Assembly: GCF_036014015.1 (NCBI RefSeq)
Contig: NZ_CP107905.1
Location: forward strand, 6,944,001 to 7,008,000
Length of the DNA: 64,000 nt
Direction: 5' to 3'
From: Streptomyces sp. NBC_00457
Lineage (GTDB): Bacteria > Actinomycetota > Actinomycetes > Streptomycetales > Streptomycetaceae
A program made the translations under genes and the position numbers. Numbering within the stretch: the stretch's first letter is position 1; each line of letters opens with the position of its first letter. This document shows positions 51,378 through 60,448 of this stretch, in pieces. The notes beneath the pieces were generated by a model. That model was not told the origin of the DNA. It searched no databases and saw nothing but the letters and a program-made list of their open reading frames with translations.

Positions 51378-52246
51378 AGCAGACTCACCGCCCGGTTCAC
51401 CGCGCCGACGACGTCGCCGCTCGCGGGATAGAGCAGGGACCGGCCCACGACCAGACCCTGCGCGGTGGGCTGCTTGAGCGCCTTGCCCCAGGACGCGAAC
51501 GCGGCGTCGGCGTCCTTGACCTCGCCGCCCAGCAGCAGCGCGGGCAGCGTGGAGGAGGCCAGCACGCGCTCCATATCCGGGACGACCGGCAGCTTCAGCC
51601 AGGTGTAGGCGGTACGGCGACCCAGCCCCGAGGCGATGCTGACCGACTTGATGACGGCGTCGGTGGAGAGGTCGTTACGGATCTTCCCGTCCTGCCACAC
51701 CGATATGAACGGCTCGACCAGGGCGATGAGTTGACGGCCATTCAGCTCGTCCACGGCGCGGGCGCTGTTCTCCAGGGCGGACGGAGTCGCAGGGTCGCCC
51801 AGGGCGATACGGGTGAGCATCTTGCCGCCGTCGAAGCCCATCGCGGCGATCGTGGCGGCGTCGTAGCCGGTGAACCGGTCGTCGATCTCGAACACCGAAC
51901 CCGCGAGACCGGCCCGGTTCATCGACCCGAAGACGCTCTTGCCGTCCAGGACGCCGAGCAGCAGCAGGTCCTCCAGGATGTCGGCGGTGGCCAGCACCCC
52001 GGTCACACCCGGCCGCTCCAGCGCCACGCACAGCCGGTCCAGCAACTCGAAGCGGTCGGCCATGGCGGACGGGTCACCGCCCACGCCGTTCGCGCCGCGC
52101 GCCGGATGGTCGGCGGCGATGATCATCGCCTTGCCGTGCTCGCCGAGCAGCGAGGCCGCCTTCACGCGGCGCGCGGCAGCGGCCGCGATGGCGCCGGGGT
52201 CGCTCACCCGGGCGTCCACGATCCGGCTCACGTTGTCGGACAGCAC
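51374..52246 (-). CDS. (beta/alpha)8 aldolase-like protein, probable IolJ equivalent
   Basis: This 290-residue protein has AMIIAADHPARGANGVGGDP, GVTGVLATADILEDLLLLGV, SVFGSMNRAGLAGSVFEIDD and the possible Schiff-base Lys in AYTWLKLPVVPDMERVLASS, features of a family found in actinobacterial inositol operons. It probably cleaves 2-deoxy-5-keto-gluconate-6-phosphate to DHAP and malonate semialdehyde, since no other aldolase is present. The start is GTG 52246 with GAAAGG eight bases upstream, four bases after the iolC stop. It overlaps iolB by four bases. Confidence 0.8.
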   Translation of the reverse strand: MLSDNVSRIVDARVSDPGAIAAAAARRVKAASLLGEHGKAMIIAADHPARGANGVGGDPSAMADRFELLDRLCVALERPGVTGVLATADILEDLLLLGVLDGKSVFGSMNRAGLAGSVFEIDDRFTGYDAATIAAMGFDGGKMLTRIALGDPATPSALENSARAVDELNGRQLIALVEPFISVWQDGKIRNDLSTDAVIKSVSIASGLGRRTAYTWLKLPVVPDMERVLASSTLPALLLGGEVKDADAAFASWGKALKQPTAQGLVVGRSLLYPASGDVVGAVNRAVSLL

Positions 52247-52250
52247 GTCG

Positions 52251-53231
52251 TCACGCCTTTCGTTCGGAGGAGCCATCGGGGGAGGCGAGGGATGCTTCAC
52301 GGAGCTTGGCCTCGACCTCGGCCTCCGTCGGCATCGCGTCGGAGCAGGACAGCCGGCCCGCGACGATGGCGCCGGCGGCGTTGGCGAAGGACACCGTGCG
52401 GCGGGTCTCCCAGCCGGACAGCAGCCCGTGGCACAGCGCCCCGCCGAAGGCGTCACCGGCGCCCAGCCCGTTGACCACGTCCACCGGCACCGGCGGGATC
52501 TCGGCCGTCGAACCGTCCCGGTCCATCGCCAGCACGCCCTTCGGCCCCTGCTTCACCACCGCCAGCTCCACCCCGGCGGCGAGCAGTGCCTTCGCGGCGG
52601 CATACGGCTCACGCTCACCGGTGGCCACCTCGCACTCGTCGAGGTTGCCGACGGCGACGGTGGTGTGGCGGAGAGCCTCGGCGTAGTAGTCGCGCGCCTG
52701 CGCCGGATCACCCCAGAACATCGGCCGCCAGTCGAGGTCGAACACCGTCGTCCCCGCCTTCGCCCGGTGGGCCAGCGCGGCGAGCGTCGCCGAGCGGCTC
52801 GGCTCCTCGCTCAGCCCCGTCCCGGTGATCCAGAAGACCGACGCTTCCCGCACCGCGTCCAGGTCCAGCTCGCCCGGAGCGATGTCCAGGTCGGGGGCCT
52901 TGGGCAGGCGGTAGAAGTACAGTGGGAAGTCGTCCGGCGGGAAGATCTCGCAGAACGTCACCGGGGTGGGCGCGAGGCCCGACGTACCGACGAAGCGGCT
53001 GTCGACGCCGTAGCCCTCCAGCGCCGTACGGACGAAGTCCCCGAACGGGTCCCGGCCCGTCTTGGTGATCACGGCAGCGGTACGCCCGTAGCGGGCGGCG
53101 GCGACGGCGACATTGGTGGGGCTGCCGCCGAGGTACTTGCCGAACGAGGTGACCTCGGCCAGCCCCACGCCTGTCTGGAGCGGATACACATCCACTCCGA
53201 CGCGGCCCATGGTCAGCACTTCGAACGGCAT
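52251..53231 (-). CDS. iolC: 5-dehydro-2-deoxygluconokinase (PfkB family)
   Basis: This 326-residue kinase has the PfkB N-terminal motif GKYLGGSPTNVAVAAARYG, EIFPPDDFPLYFYRLPKAPD (typical of IolC), and the C-terminal signature DVVNGLGAGDAFGGALCHGL with the catalytic Asp. It phosphorylates 2-deoxy-5-keto-gluconate. It is the first gene of the leftward inositol operon; a LacI-type palindrome lies 31-44 bases upstream of its ATG. Confidence 0.93.
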   Translation of the reverse strand: MPFEVLTMGRVGVDVYPLQTGVGLAEVTSFGKYLGGSPTNVAVAAARYGRTAAVITKTGRDPFGDFVRTALEGYGVDSRFVGTSGLAPTPVTFCEIFPPDDFPLYFYRLPKAPDLDIAPGELDLDAVREASVFWITGTGLSEEPSRSATLAALAHRAKAGTTVFDLDWRPMFWGDPAQARDYYAEALRHTTVAVGNLDECEVATGEREPYAAAKALLAAGVELAVVKQGPKGVLAMDRDGSTAEIPPVPVDVVNGLGAGDAFGGALCHGLLSGWETRRTVSFANAAGAIVAGRLSCSDAMPTEAEVEAKLREASLASPDGSSERKA

Positions 53232-53261
53232 CACAGCTGGCTTCCCTTCGAGCAGACAAGC

Positions 53262-53323
53262 TTGAAGCGCTTGAATAGCGCGCTCTAGTCGAGAACGATG
53301 ACTCCGTCCGAATGTCATGTCAA
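53262..53323 (-). promoter_or_regulatory. iolC operon promoter and LacI-type operator
   Basis: The leftward strand has TTGACA (53323-53318) as a -35 box; the -10 near 53300-53294 is weak. Downstream lies TTGAAGCGCTTGAA (53262-53275), a palindrome with a CG centre, matching the two other copies at 54568 and 55895. Its place after the likely start of transcription suits repression by roadblock. Confidence 0.65.
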
Positions 53324-53350
53324 TAGGTTGTTGCTACGAGGTTTCGCGGG

Positions 53351-54532
53351 CTACTGGACGGTGACTGCCTTGCCGTCGGCATCGGCGGAGGCCACGACCG
53401 CGTCGATGACGCGCAGGTTGTGCAGCCCGTCGGCGAGGGTGGGGCACGGGGGAAGGCGGTCCAGGCCCGCGATCTGCTCCAGGAAGGCGCGGGCCTGCCA
53501 GACGAAGAACTCGTGCTGGCCGTGGCCCACGCTGGGGAAGTCCATGGGCAGGCCACCGGCGATGTAGGGGTGGCCGGGGCCGACCACCACGCGCCGGTAG
53601 CCGTCCACGGGGGCGGAGGCCGCCGCGTCGGCGATGGTGAACTCCGCGGGCCGTGACAGTTCGAAGGTCGCCGCACCGCCCCTCGTGAACACCTCGAAAC
53701 CAAGGGAGTTGGCCAGCCTGCGGGCGATGCGCGAGACGGAGAAGGTGCCGACGGCGCCGGAGGCGAACGTCGCGGTGAAGGTGGCGAGGTCCTCGTTCTC
53801 CACCGGCTGCCGCTCCTGGCTCACCTGCACGTTCGCCGAGTGCCCCACTGTGGTGCCCAGGGGTGTCGGCCGCTCGCGGACCTGTATGGACAGCACCGCA
53901 CCCTGCACGCTGCGCACCGGCCCGCAGAAGTACTCGCCGAGATCGATGAGGTGACTGCCGACGTCGGACAGCGCGCCGGAACCGGGCCCGCCACGGTAGC
54001 GCCAGCTGATGGGGGCGTCGGGGTCGTGTCCGTAGTCGCACCAGTAGTGCCCGTTGAAGTGCTGCACGGGGCCGAGCGAGCCCTCCAGCACCTGCTGCCG
54101 GATGGCGTTGACGGCGGGGGAGCGGCGGAAGGTGAAGCCGGTCGCGGCCACCAGGCCGGTGTTCTCGGCGGCCTTCACCATGGCCTGGGCGTCGGCCACG
54201 GACGGTGCGAGGGGCTTCTCGCACAGCACGTGCTTGCCCGCCGCCAGCAGCGCCTCGACGATCTCGCGGTGCAGATGGTTGGCGACCACGACGCTGACCG
54301 CGTCGATGTCCTCGGCCTCGACGATCGCCCGCCAGTCGGTCTCGGCCCGCTCGTAGCCGTAGCGGCGGGCGGCGTCCCGGGCGAAGGGCTCGTGAGCATC
54401 GGCTACGGCGACCAGGCGGACCTCGGGCAGTCCTGCGCCGTACAGGGTCGCGGCCTGCCGGTAGCCGTTGAGGTGGGCTCGGCCCGCCATTCCGGCCCCG
54501 ATGACCGCCACCCTGATCGGTGTTGTGTCCAT
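53351..54532 (-). CDS. Gfo/Idh/MocA-family oxidoreductase
   Basis: This 393-residue enzyme has VAVIGAGMAGRAHLNGY (NAD motif), LCEKPLAPSVADAQAM, and GALSDVGSHLIDLGEYFCGP with the catalytic Asp/His, typical of longer Gfo/Idh/MocA members acting on inositols or related sugars. It has its own promoter region, divergent from the LacI gene and with a LacI-type operator, so it belongs to the inositol regulon although it is separate from the main operon. scyllo-Inositol or another isomer is a plausible substrate. Confidence 0.88.
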   Translation of the reverse strand: MDTTPIRVAVIGAGMAGRAHLNGYRQAATLYGAGLPEVRLVAVADAHEPFARDAARRYGYERAETDWRAIVEAEDIDAVSVVVANHLHREIVEALLAAGKHVLCEKPLAPSVADAQAMVKAAENTGLVAATGFTFRRSPAVNAIRQQVLEGSLGPVQHFNGHYWCDYGHDPDAPISWRYRGGPGSGALSDVGSHLIDLGEYFCGPVRSVQGAVLSIQVRERPTPLGTTVGHSANVQVSQERQPVENEDLATFTATFASGAVGTFSVSRIARRLANSLGFEVFTRGGAATFELSRPAEFTIADAAASAPVDGYRRVVVGPGHPYIAGGLPMDFPSVGHGQHEFFVWQARAFLEQIAGLDRLPPCPTLADGLHNLRVIDAVVASADADGKAVTVQ

Positions 54533-54567
54533 GGTGATTCCCCTCCGGTGGCCGGCCAGGCAATGAA

Positions 54568-54581
54568 TTAAAACGCTTTAA
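54568..54581. promoter_or_regulatory. LacI-type operator between oxidoreductase and LacI genes
   Basis: TTAAAACGCTTTAA is an almost perfect palindrome with a CG centre, in a very AT-rich patch 36 bases upstream of the oxidoreductase ATG and 95 bases before the LacI gene. It matches the operators at 53262 and 55895. Confidence 0.75.
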
Positions 54582-54639
54582 ACCCTGGTACTATCAGCGG
54601 CGTCACAGATAGATGTCAAGGCTGTTACCGCAGATTCAG

Positions 54640-54664
54640 CAGAACCGGCAGAACCGGCAGAACC
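54640..54664 (+). repeat. Short tandem repeat CAGAACCGG
   Basis: Two full copies of CAGAACCGG (54640-54648 and 54649-54657) and a partial third (54658-54664) sit directly upstream of the LacI ribosome binding site. Copy-number change would alter the leader length. No coding role is likely if translation starts at 54676. Confidence 0.6.
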
Positions 54665-54675
54665 ATGGAGGTCGT

Positions 54676-55710
54676 GTGGAAGAGCTCGGCTCCGGCGGCC
54701 CCGTGGGCGGCAACGGCGGGGCTGCGCGTCCCCGGCTGGAGGATGTCGCCGCGCGCGTCGGCTTGTCGACGGCGTCGGTGTCGCTGGTGCTGCGCAACAT
54801 CCCCGGCCCCAGCGAGCGCACCCGGCAGCGCGTGCTGAAAGCCGCCGCCGAGCTGGGCTACCGTCCCGACCGCACGGCCAGCGCCCTGGCCAGCAGGCGC
54901 AGCAGGCTGCTCGGAGTCATGATCGACGTCCACAGCGCCTTCCAGGCCGAGCTGGTCGAGCATCTCCACACAGCCGCCGAGGGCGTCGGATACGACCTGG
55001 TCCTGAGTACCCAGACCCGGACCCGCGACGAGAGCACGGCCGTCGAGACGCTCCTCGCCTTCCGCTGCGAAGCCCTGATCCTGCTCGGCCCGGTGGCGCC
55101 CGCCTCCGTCCTCGCCGACCTCGACCGCAGGGCGCCCGTCATCTCGGTGGGGCGCAGGATCACCGGCGCCGACCTCGACGTCGTCCGCAGCGCCGACGAC
55201 GACGGAGTAGGCCAGGTCGTCGACCACCTGGTGGGTCTCGGTCACCGCGCGATCGCGTACGTCGACGGCGGCAAGGGCGTCATCGCCACCGACCGGCGCC
55301 GCGGCTACCGGGCCGCCATGCGCCGTCACGGTCTCGACGAGCGGATCAGGGTCCTGCACGGGGACCTCACCGAGGAGGCCGGCGAGAAGGCCGGGCGGCA
55401 TCTCCTCGGCGGCGACCTACCGACCGCGGTTGTCGCGTTCAACGACCGGAGCGCCATCGGGCTGCTCACGGCCCTGCGGGGGGCCGGGGTCGACGTCCCC
55501 GGCGCCGTGTCCGTCGCGGGCTACGACGACGACACCCTGTCCCGGCTGAGCTGCTTCAACCTCACCACCGTCAGCCAGAACGCCGAGGAGCAGGCCCGGC
55601 AGGCCGTCACGGCCGCCGTCGAACGCCTCGACCAGGGGCGCACGGCACCTCGGGAGATCGTCCTCGCTCCCTCGCTGGTCGTACGGGCGACCACGAGCCG
55701 ACCGCGCTGA
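54676..55710 (+). CDS. LacI-family transcriptional regulator of the inositol genes
   Basis: This 344-residue protein has a LacI HTH (about 20-70: LEDVAARVGLSTASVSLVLR, ERTRQRVLKAAAELGYRPD) with hinge ASALASRRS, and a periplasmic-binding-like domain from about residue 77 (LLGVMIDVHSAFQAELVEHL to DRSAIGLLTALRGAGVDVPG). GGAGGT lies four bases before GTG 54676. Its position between the oxidoreductase and the ABC importer, and three shared palindromes, make it the likely local repressor. The inducer is probably inositol or an early intermediate. Confidence 0.92.
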   Translation: MEELGSGGPVGGNGGAARPRLEDVAARVGLSTASVSLVLRNIPGPSERTRQRVLKAAAELGYRPDRTASALASRRSRLLGVMIDVHSAFQAELVEHLHTAAEGVGYDLVLSTQTRTRDESTAVETLLAFRCEALILLGPVAPASVLADLDRRAPVISVGRRITGADLDVVRSADDDGVGQVVDHLVGLGHRAIAYVDGGKGVIATDRRRGYRAAMRRHGLDERIRVLHGDLTEEAGEKAGRHLLGGDLPTAVVAFNDRSAIGLLTALRGAGVDVPGAVSVAGYDDDTLSRLSCFNLTTVSQNAEEQARQAVTAAVERLDQGRTAPREIVLAPSLVVRATTSRPR

Positions 55711-55847
55711 TCCCGCCGAGCCGTCGAGTCGTCTGGCCGCTGTGCGTGGCGTGGAAGGCCTGAACCAGGCCTCCGGGCAGCACATATGTGGCTGATGCAC
55801 TTTTATGCGACAGGCGCACGCCGCAGCGTGCACTCGTGAGCGAACTC

Positions 55848-55908
55848 TTGACACATTCCCGAAACGCAAGCATGCTCTGCGCACCGCTTAGGACTTAAAG
55901 CGATTTAA
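55848..55908 (+). promoter_or_regulatory. Promoter and LacI-type operator of the sugar ABC importer
   Basis: TTGACA (55848-55853) followed after 17 bases by CATGCT (55871-55876) forms a plausible sigma-70-type promoter. TTAAAGCGATTTAA (55895-55908) lies about 20 bases past the -10 and matches the operators at 53262 and 54568. The rest of the 55711-56062 gap holds no gene I can support. Confidence 0.7.
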
Positions 55909-56062
55909 AGAGCTCGCTGAATCCACGCTCACACCTCGATCGAGCGTTGCCGTGCCGGGTACCGGACACCGCCGCAACGAGTTGTCCCAGCACCCCGCGC
56001 CCCGAGACATGCCTGGTCCCGCTCACGCCCTCAATCGGCACCACATGAAGGAGCACCCGCAC

Positions 56063-57155
56063 ATGGAACGCACCCAGATCCGGCGGCAGTCCGGCCGTCG
56101 TCTCTCCAGAAGCGGCCTGACCTTGGTGAGCCTGCTTGCCGTGACGGCGGCCGCGCTGACCGGGTGCGCCAGCGGTAAGGCCACCGGCGATACATCGGGG
56201 CAGTCGACGGCGCCGGCCGAGGGCGGAACGACGTCCGGCACGAAGAGCAACGGCAAGAACAGCATCTACGTCATCGGCGGCAAGTCCGACGACCCGTTCT
56301 TCTCCGCGGTCAAGCGCGGTGTCGAGGACGCGACGAAGCTGGTGAAGGCGGGCGGCGGCAAGGTCACCTACCTCGGTCCGCAGAACTACGACAACCTCGG
56401 CCCGGATGTCGCCAAGCTGACGCTGACCGCCATCTCGCAGAACCCGTCGGCGATCCTCGTACCGGACTGGGTGCCCGAGAACCAGGACTCCGCGATCAAG
56501 CAGGCCATCGCCAAGGGCATCCCGGTGTTCATCTACAACTCGGGCGGCATCGAAGCGGCCAAGCGGGTCGGCGCGGTGAAGTACATCGGGTCGGACGACT
56601 ACGAGGCCGGCAAGGCGGGCGGCGCGAAATTCGCCGAAGAGGGCGCCAAGAACATCCTGTGCGTCAACACCGTCCCCGGGCTCCGCCAACCAGGAGGCCC
56701 GCTGCAAGGGCATCAAGGACGGCGCCACGAGCAAGGGCGCCGCTTCGAAGCAACTCCCCCTGCCCTCCTCCAACTTCGGCAACCCGTCCGCCGTCACCCA
56801 GGCGATCAAGGGCGCGCTGCTGAAGGACGGCAGCATCGACGCCGTGGTGACGATCGGCGTCGGGGACGCCGACAGCGCCGCCGCCGCGATCAAGCAGGCC
56901 GGCGCCGGCGACAAGATCAAGCTGGGCACCTTCGACCTCTCGCAGAGCCAGCTCGACCGGATCAAGGCCGGCGACCAGATGTTCGCCATCGACCAGCAGC
57001 CGTACCTGCAGGGCTTCTACGTCGTGTCGATCGCCAACCAGTACCTGTCCTACGGCGTACTCCCGCCGCAGAACCCGATCCTGACCGGCCCGCTCCTGGT
57101 CACCGCCGACAACGTCGACGCGGCGATCGCGGGTGCCAAGGCCGGCGTCCGCTGA
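56063..57155 (+). pseudogene. Sugar ABC transporter substrate-binding lipoprotein, frameshifted
   Basis: The first frame gives a lipoprotein signal (LVSLLAVTAAALTGCASG) and a type-I periplasmic-binding fold (SIYVIGGKSDDPFFSAVKRG, VEDATKLVK) up to CVNTVPG. One extra G in the GGG at 56678-56680 shifts the frame; the -1 frame restores SANQEARCKGIKDGATSKGA through LGTFDLSQSQLDRIKAGDQM to the stop at 57155, giving 363 residues without the extra base. It is a rhizopine/inositol-type binding protein. The lesion may be real or a sequencing error. AAGGAG lies nine bases before ATG 56063. Confidence 0.85.
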
Positions 57156-57187
57156 TCCCTCCCGATCCACGAAGGTGACACAGCCCG

Positions 57188-58252
57188 ATGACAACCTCAC
57201 TTACCGGAACGACGGCCGGGAAAGAGCCCGCCGTCGCCGTGCCGAAGCAGTCCGAGAGCCCCTTGGGGCAACTGCGCCACCGCCCCGAGGTCGGCGCGCT
57301 CATCGGAACGATCAGTGTCTTCGTCTTCTTCGCGATCTTCGGCGGCGAGAAGTTCCTGGCCCCGGCGGGCGCGGCGAGCTGGCTGAACATCGCCGCCGAG
57401 CTCGGCATCATCGCCATCCCCGTCGGGCTGCTGATGATCGCCGGTGAACTCGACGTGTCCGTGGGCTCGGTACTGGCCGGCAGCTCCATGACGCTGGCCA
57501 TCGTCTCCGGCCACTGGGGCGCCCCGATGACCGTCGGCATCCTGTGCGCGCTCGGGCTCGGGCTGCTGGTCGGCCTGCTCAACGGGATCATCGTCACGCG
57601 CACCAACGTCCACTCACTGATCGTCACGCTGGCCACGCTGTCCGGTCTGGCCGGTCTCACTCTTGGCCTGTCCCGCGTCACGACCGGCACCACGAGCGTC
57701 CCCATCAACCCCGACCCGCTGTCGAAGTCGCTGTTCGGGCAGCTGATCGGCGGTCAGTTCGAGGTGGCGATCTTCTGGTGGATCGGCATCGCGGTTCTCG
57801 TCACGGTGCTGCTGACGATGATGAAGTACGGCAACTGGATCTTCGCCATCGGCGGCGACAAGGAGAGCGCCCGCGCCACGGGCATCCCGGTCGCCCGGGT
57901 GAAGATCGCCCTGTACATGGCCAGCGGTTTGGGTGCCGCCCTGGTCGGCGTGATCCAGACGATCCTCTACAACGGCGCCCAGGTCGCCAACGGCCAGTCC
58001 TTCGTCTTCAATTCCATCATCGCCGTGGTCATCGGCGGTGTGCTGCTCACCGGCGGCTACGGCTCGGTCGTCGGCGTCGGACTGGGCACGCTGACGTTCG
58101 CCATCGTCAACCAGGGCATCTACTACACCGGTTGGAACTCCGACTGGGCCAGCCTGATCCTCGGCATCCTCATCCTCGCGGCGGTCCTGATGAACAACAC
58201 CTTCCGCCGGCTCGCCCTGTCCTACAAGCCCCGATCCGCGAAGAAGGCCTGA
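57188..58252 (+). CDS. Sugar ABC transporter permease (RbsC/inositol type)
   Basis: This 354-residue membrane protein has about eight to ten hydrophobic segments and the BPD_transp_2 pattern: IIAIPVGLLMIAGELDVSVG, GLLVGLLNGIIVTRTNVHSL, TLATLSGLAGLTLGLS, NWIFAIGGDKESARATGIPV and VVIGGVLLTGGYGSVVGVGL. It forms the channel for the frameshifted binding protein upstream and the ATPase downstream. Confidence 0.92.
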   Translation: MTTSLTGTTAGKEPAVAVPKQSESPLGQLRHRPEVGALIGTISVFVFFAIFGGEKFLAPAGAASWLNIAAELGIIAIPVGLLMIAGELDVSVGSVLAGSSMTLAIVSGHWGAPMTVGILCALGLGLLVGLLNGIIVTRTNVHSLIVTLATLSGLAGLTLGLSRVTTGTTSVPINPDPLSKSLFGQLIGGQFEVAIFWWIGIAVLVTVLLTMMKYGNWIFAIGGDKESARATGIPVARVKIALYMASGLGAALVGVIQTILYNGAQVANGQSFVFNSIIAVVIGGVLLTGGYGSVVGVGLGTLTFAIVNQGIYYTGWNSDWASLILGILILAAVLMNNTFRRLALSYKPRSAKKA

Positions 58253-58254
58253 CC

Positions 58255-59058
58255 ATGACCGCACCCCTTCTGCGCCTGACCGGCATCAGCAAGTCGTTTC
58301 TCGGCACCAACGCGCTGCAGGACATCTCCCTCGAGGTGGAGCCCGGCAAGGTGCTGTGCCTGCTCGGCGACAACGGCGCCGGCAAGTCGACCCTGATCAA
58401 GATCCTCTCCGGCTTCCACAAGCCCACCACCGGCACGATCGAGATCAACGGCGAACCGGTCGTCTTCGACAGCCCGCGCGACGCCAGCGACCGGGGCATC
58501 GCCACCGTGCACCAGTTCGGCGGCACCTTCCCGTTGATGGGCGTCGGGCGCTGCTTCTTCGTCGGCGCCGAACCCACCAAGGGCTGGGGCCCGTTCAAGC
58601 TGTTCGACAAGAAGCTGGCCGGCGAGATCGCCGTACGAGAGATGCAGTCCCTCGGCATCACCCGCGTCACCGACGGCGGCCGTCTCGTGGGCAGCCTCTC
58701 CGGCGGTGAGCGCCAGGCCCTGGCCATCGCCCGTGCCGTCTACTTCGGCGCCAACGTCCTCATCCTCGACGAGCCCACCGCCGCCCTCGGCGTCAAGGAG
58801 GCCGCCCACGTCCTGCGGATCATCATGCAGGCCCGCGCCAAGGGCGTAGCCGTCATCCTCGTCACCCACAACGTCCGCCACGCCATGATGGTCGGCGACC
58901 ACTTCGCCGTCCTCATCCGAGGCCAGAAGGCCGACGACTTCCGCAAGGGCGAACGCACCCGGGAGCAGATCACCGACCTCATGGCCGGCGGCGAGGCCAT
59001 GGCCCACCTCGAAGCGGAACTGGCCGACATGCAACTCCAGGCCGAGACGGAAGCCTGA
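58255..59058 (+). CDS. Sugar ABC transporter ATPase (single ABC domain)
   Basis: This 267-residue protein has one ABC domain: Walker A LLGDNGAGKSTLIK, Q-loop ATVHQFGGTFPLMGVGR, signature SLSGGERQALAIAR, Walker B VLILDEPTAALGV and H-loop VTHNVRHAM. Most ribose-type systems use a double-ABC protein; this is the short form typical of rhizopine/inositol and FrcA-type importers. It follows the permease by two bases. Confidence 0.92.
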   Translation: MTAPLLRLTGISKSFLGTNALQDISLEVEPGKVLCLLGDNGAGKSTLIKILSGFHKPTTGTIEINGEPVVFDSPRDASDRGIATVHQFGGTFPLMGVGRCFFVGAEPTKGWGPFKLFDKKLAGEIAVREMQSLGITRVTDGGRLVGSLSGGERQALAIARAVYFGANVLILDEPTAALGVKEAAHVLRIIMQARAKGVAVILVTHNVRHAMMVGDHFAVLIRGQKADDFRKGERTREQITDLMAGGEAMAHLEAELADMQLQAETEA

Positions 59059-59103
59059 CACTGTGCCCTCCACCGGCCAAGAGGGCTCAGCCTCTGCGTT
59101 CGC

Positions 59104-59385
59104 TCAGCCGAACAGCCTGCTGAGCAGGCCTCCGCCTGCGTCTTCGTCAGGACGCTCCGCAGCCGGAATCTCGCGTTGGTCGGAAATGCCCCCGATTCGA
59201 TTCACGCCGTGCTCAGGCGACGAGCTCGGCACTTCATGTCCGACATGCTCCGGCTGGTCATTCCCGGAAGCGGATTGAACAATGCTGCCGCTGTTCTCTT
59301 CGTCCCCGGCGGTGGCCGGGCCAATGCTGCCGAGGACTGCTGCGGCAGCCATGGCGGTTACGGTCAGGAGCGTGCGGATGCGCAT
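59104..59385 (-). CDS. Small secreted acidic protein of unknown function
   Basis: The 93-residue precursor has a signal peptide (MRIRTLLTVTAMAAAAVLGS, cleavage near PATAGD). The mature part of about 66 residues is acidic and rich in Glu, Ser and Gly, with no cysteine, and ends in GGGLLSRLFG. I do not recognise a family. It is convergent with the ABC ATPase gene and alone on its strand. Confidence 0.65.
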   Translation of the reverse strand: MRIRTLLTVTAMAAAAVLGSIGPATAGDEENSGSIVQSASGNDQPEHVGHEVPSSSPEHGVNRIGGISDQREIPAAERPDEDAGGGLLSRLFG

Positions 59386-59714
59386 GTGGGGCGTTCTCCG
59401 TTCGAGTACGGAACATTGGACCGGCCCATATCATCATCAATTGTGAAATCCGAAGCCCAATGCGCCCATCTGTGGGCGAGGCGTCCCATAAAGCAGGTGG
59501 ACCGTGACGGGGGAGTGTCAGCCGCTGAGCAGGAGCCGCGAAGGGTGACGATGCGGAGACCTCGGTGCGGTCGCCTCGACTGCCCTCGGTACGGCGCTCC
59601 ACGCACGCCTCGCTCAGCCTGGAACCGGCACCGATCCGGTGTCGCCGACCCGCCCGGATCGGATCGTCTTGGTGCGCATGCGGACTGGGCGACCGGTCCG
59701 CGCGCGGAAGTGCG
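59386..59714. other. Gene-free stretch upstream of the small secreted protein
   Basis: I see no convincing gene, hairpin or repeat in these 329 bases. They must hold the promoter of the leftward secreted-protein gene and the transcript end of the TetR gene at 59715. Confidence 0.4.
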
Positions 59715-60305
59715 TCAGCCGCGCTGCCAGGTGTCCAGCAGGGCGAGGGCGTTGTCCACGCCCTGATCGAGGAGCTCTTCGGCGAGTTGACTGTCGGTCA
59801 AGGCGCGGGAAAGCTGCAGTGTCCCGGCCATCAGGCCGAGGAGGCTGAGCGCCTTCACACGCGCGGAGGACGGGTCCTCGGGCACCATGCGTTCGGCAAT
59901 GCCCTCGACGAGGACCAGCACGCCGTCGGTGTACGCCTGCCTGGTTGTGTCGGTGCAGCGCCCGATCTCGTCGAGCAGCGCGGCGTTGGGGCAGCCGTCG
60001 CCAAGGCTCTCGCGGTGCTGGGGCGACAGGTACCCGCGCACAATCTGCTCGAGTCCGGCACGGCCAGGAGCAGCCCGCGCGACGACCTCCTCGGCCTGTA
60101 CCTTCAACTGGTCGGCGATTGCCGTGGTGACGAGGTCGTCTTTGGATTCGAAGTGGGCGTAGAAGGCCCCATTGGTCAGCCCCGCGTCCTTCATGAGCGT
60201 CGAGACCCCGGAGCCGTCGATACCGTCCTGCTTGAGCCGGCGGCCCGCCGTCTCGATGATCCGCCGCCTCGTCTCCTGCTTGTGCTCTTTTGCGTACCGG
60301 ACCAC
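59715..60305 (-). CDS. TetR-family regulator, paralogue 1
   Basis: This 196-residue protein has an N-terminal TetR HTH (RRRIIETAGRRLKQDGIDGS, TLMKDAGLTNGAFYAHFESK) and a C-terminal dimer/ligand domain with GDGCPNAALLDEIGRCTDTT. It is about 60 percent identical by eye to the protein at 60449, so they are duplicates. The start is GTG 60305, aligning with the paralogue. A palindrome in its own promoter (60369-60382) resembles the twin sites before the SDR gene at 63155, so it probably represses itself and that SDR. Confidence 0.9.
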   Translation of the reverse strand: MVRYAKEHKQETRRRIIETAGRRLKQDGIDGSGVSTLMKDAGLTNGAFYAHFESKDDLVTTAIADQLKVQAEEVVARAAPGRAGLEQIVRGYLSPQHRESLGDGCPNAALLDEIGRCTDTTRQAYTDGVLVLVEGIAERMVPEDPSSARVKALSLLGLMAGTLQLSRALTDSQLAEELLDQGVDNALALLDTWQRG

Positions 60306-60368
60306 AGCACACGCTCCTTCGCCGACCGGAAGGGCTGGTTGCCCTTCACGGACTCACCAGTCTATGGT

Positions 60369-60382
60369 ATTGCGAACGTAAT
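60369..60382 (-). promoter_or_regulatory. TetR-type operator upstream of TetR paralogue 1
   Basis: ATTGCGAACGTAAT is a near-perfect 14-base palindrome 64 bases upstream of the start. Nine bases, CGAACGTAA, are identical to each of the two tandem sites upstream of the SDR gene (63172-63201, minus strand). Confidence 0.65.
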
Positions 60383-60448
60383 CCAAAGAGGCGGCAGCGG
60401 CGACGGGCGAGCGTGGGGCTTTCATCAGTGAAGGCAGACACGGCCCCA

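Noticed and set aside
54640..54664. Short tandem repeats as a possible CRISPR or phase-variation array
   Set aside because: Only two and a half copies of nine bases, no spacers and no cas genes; it lies upstream of the preferred LacI start.
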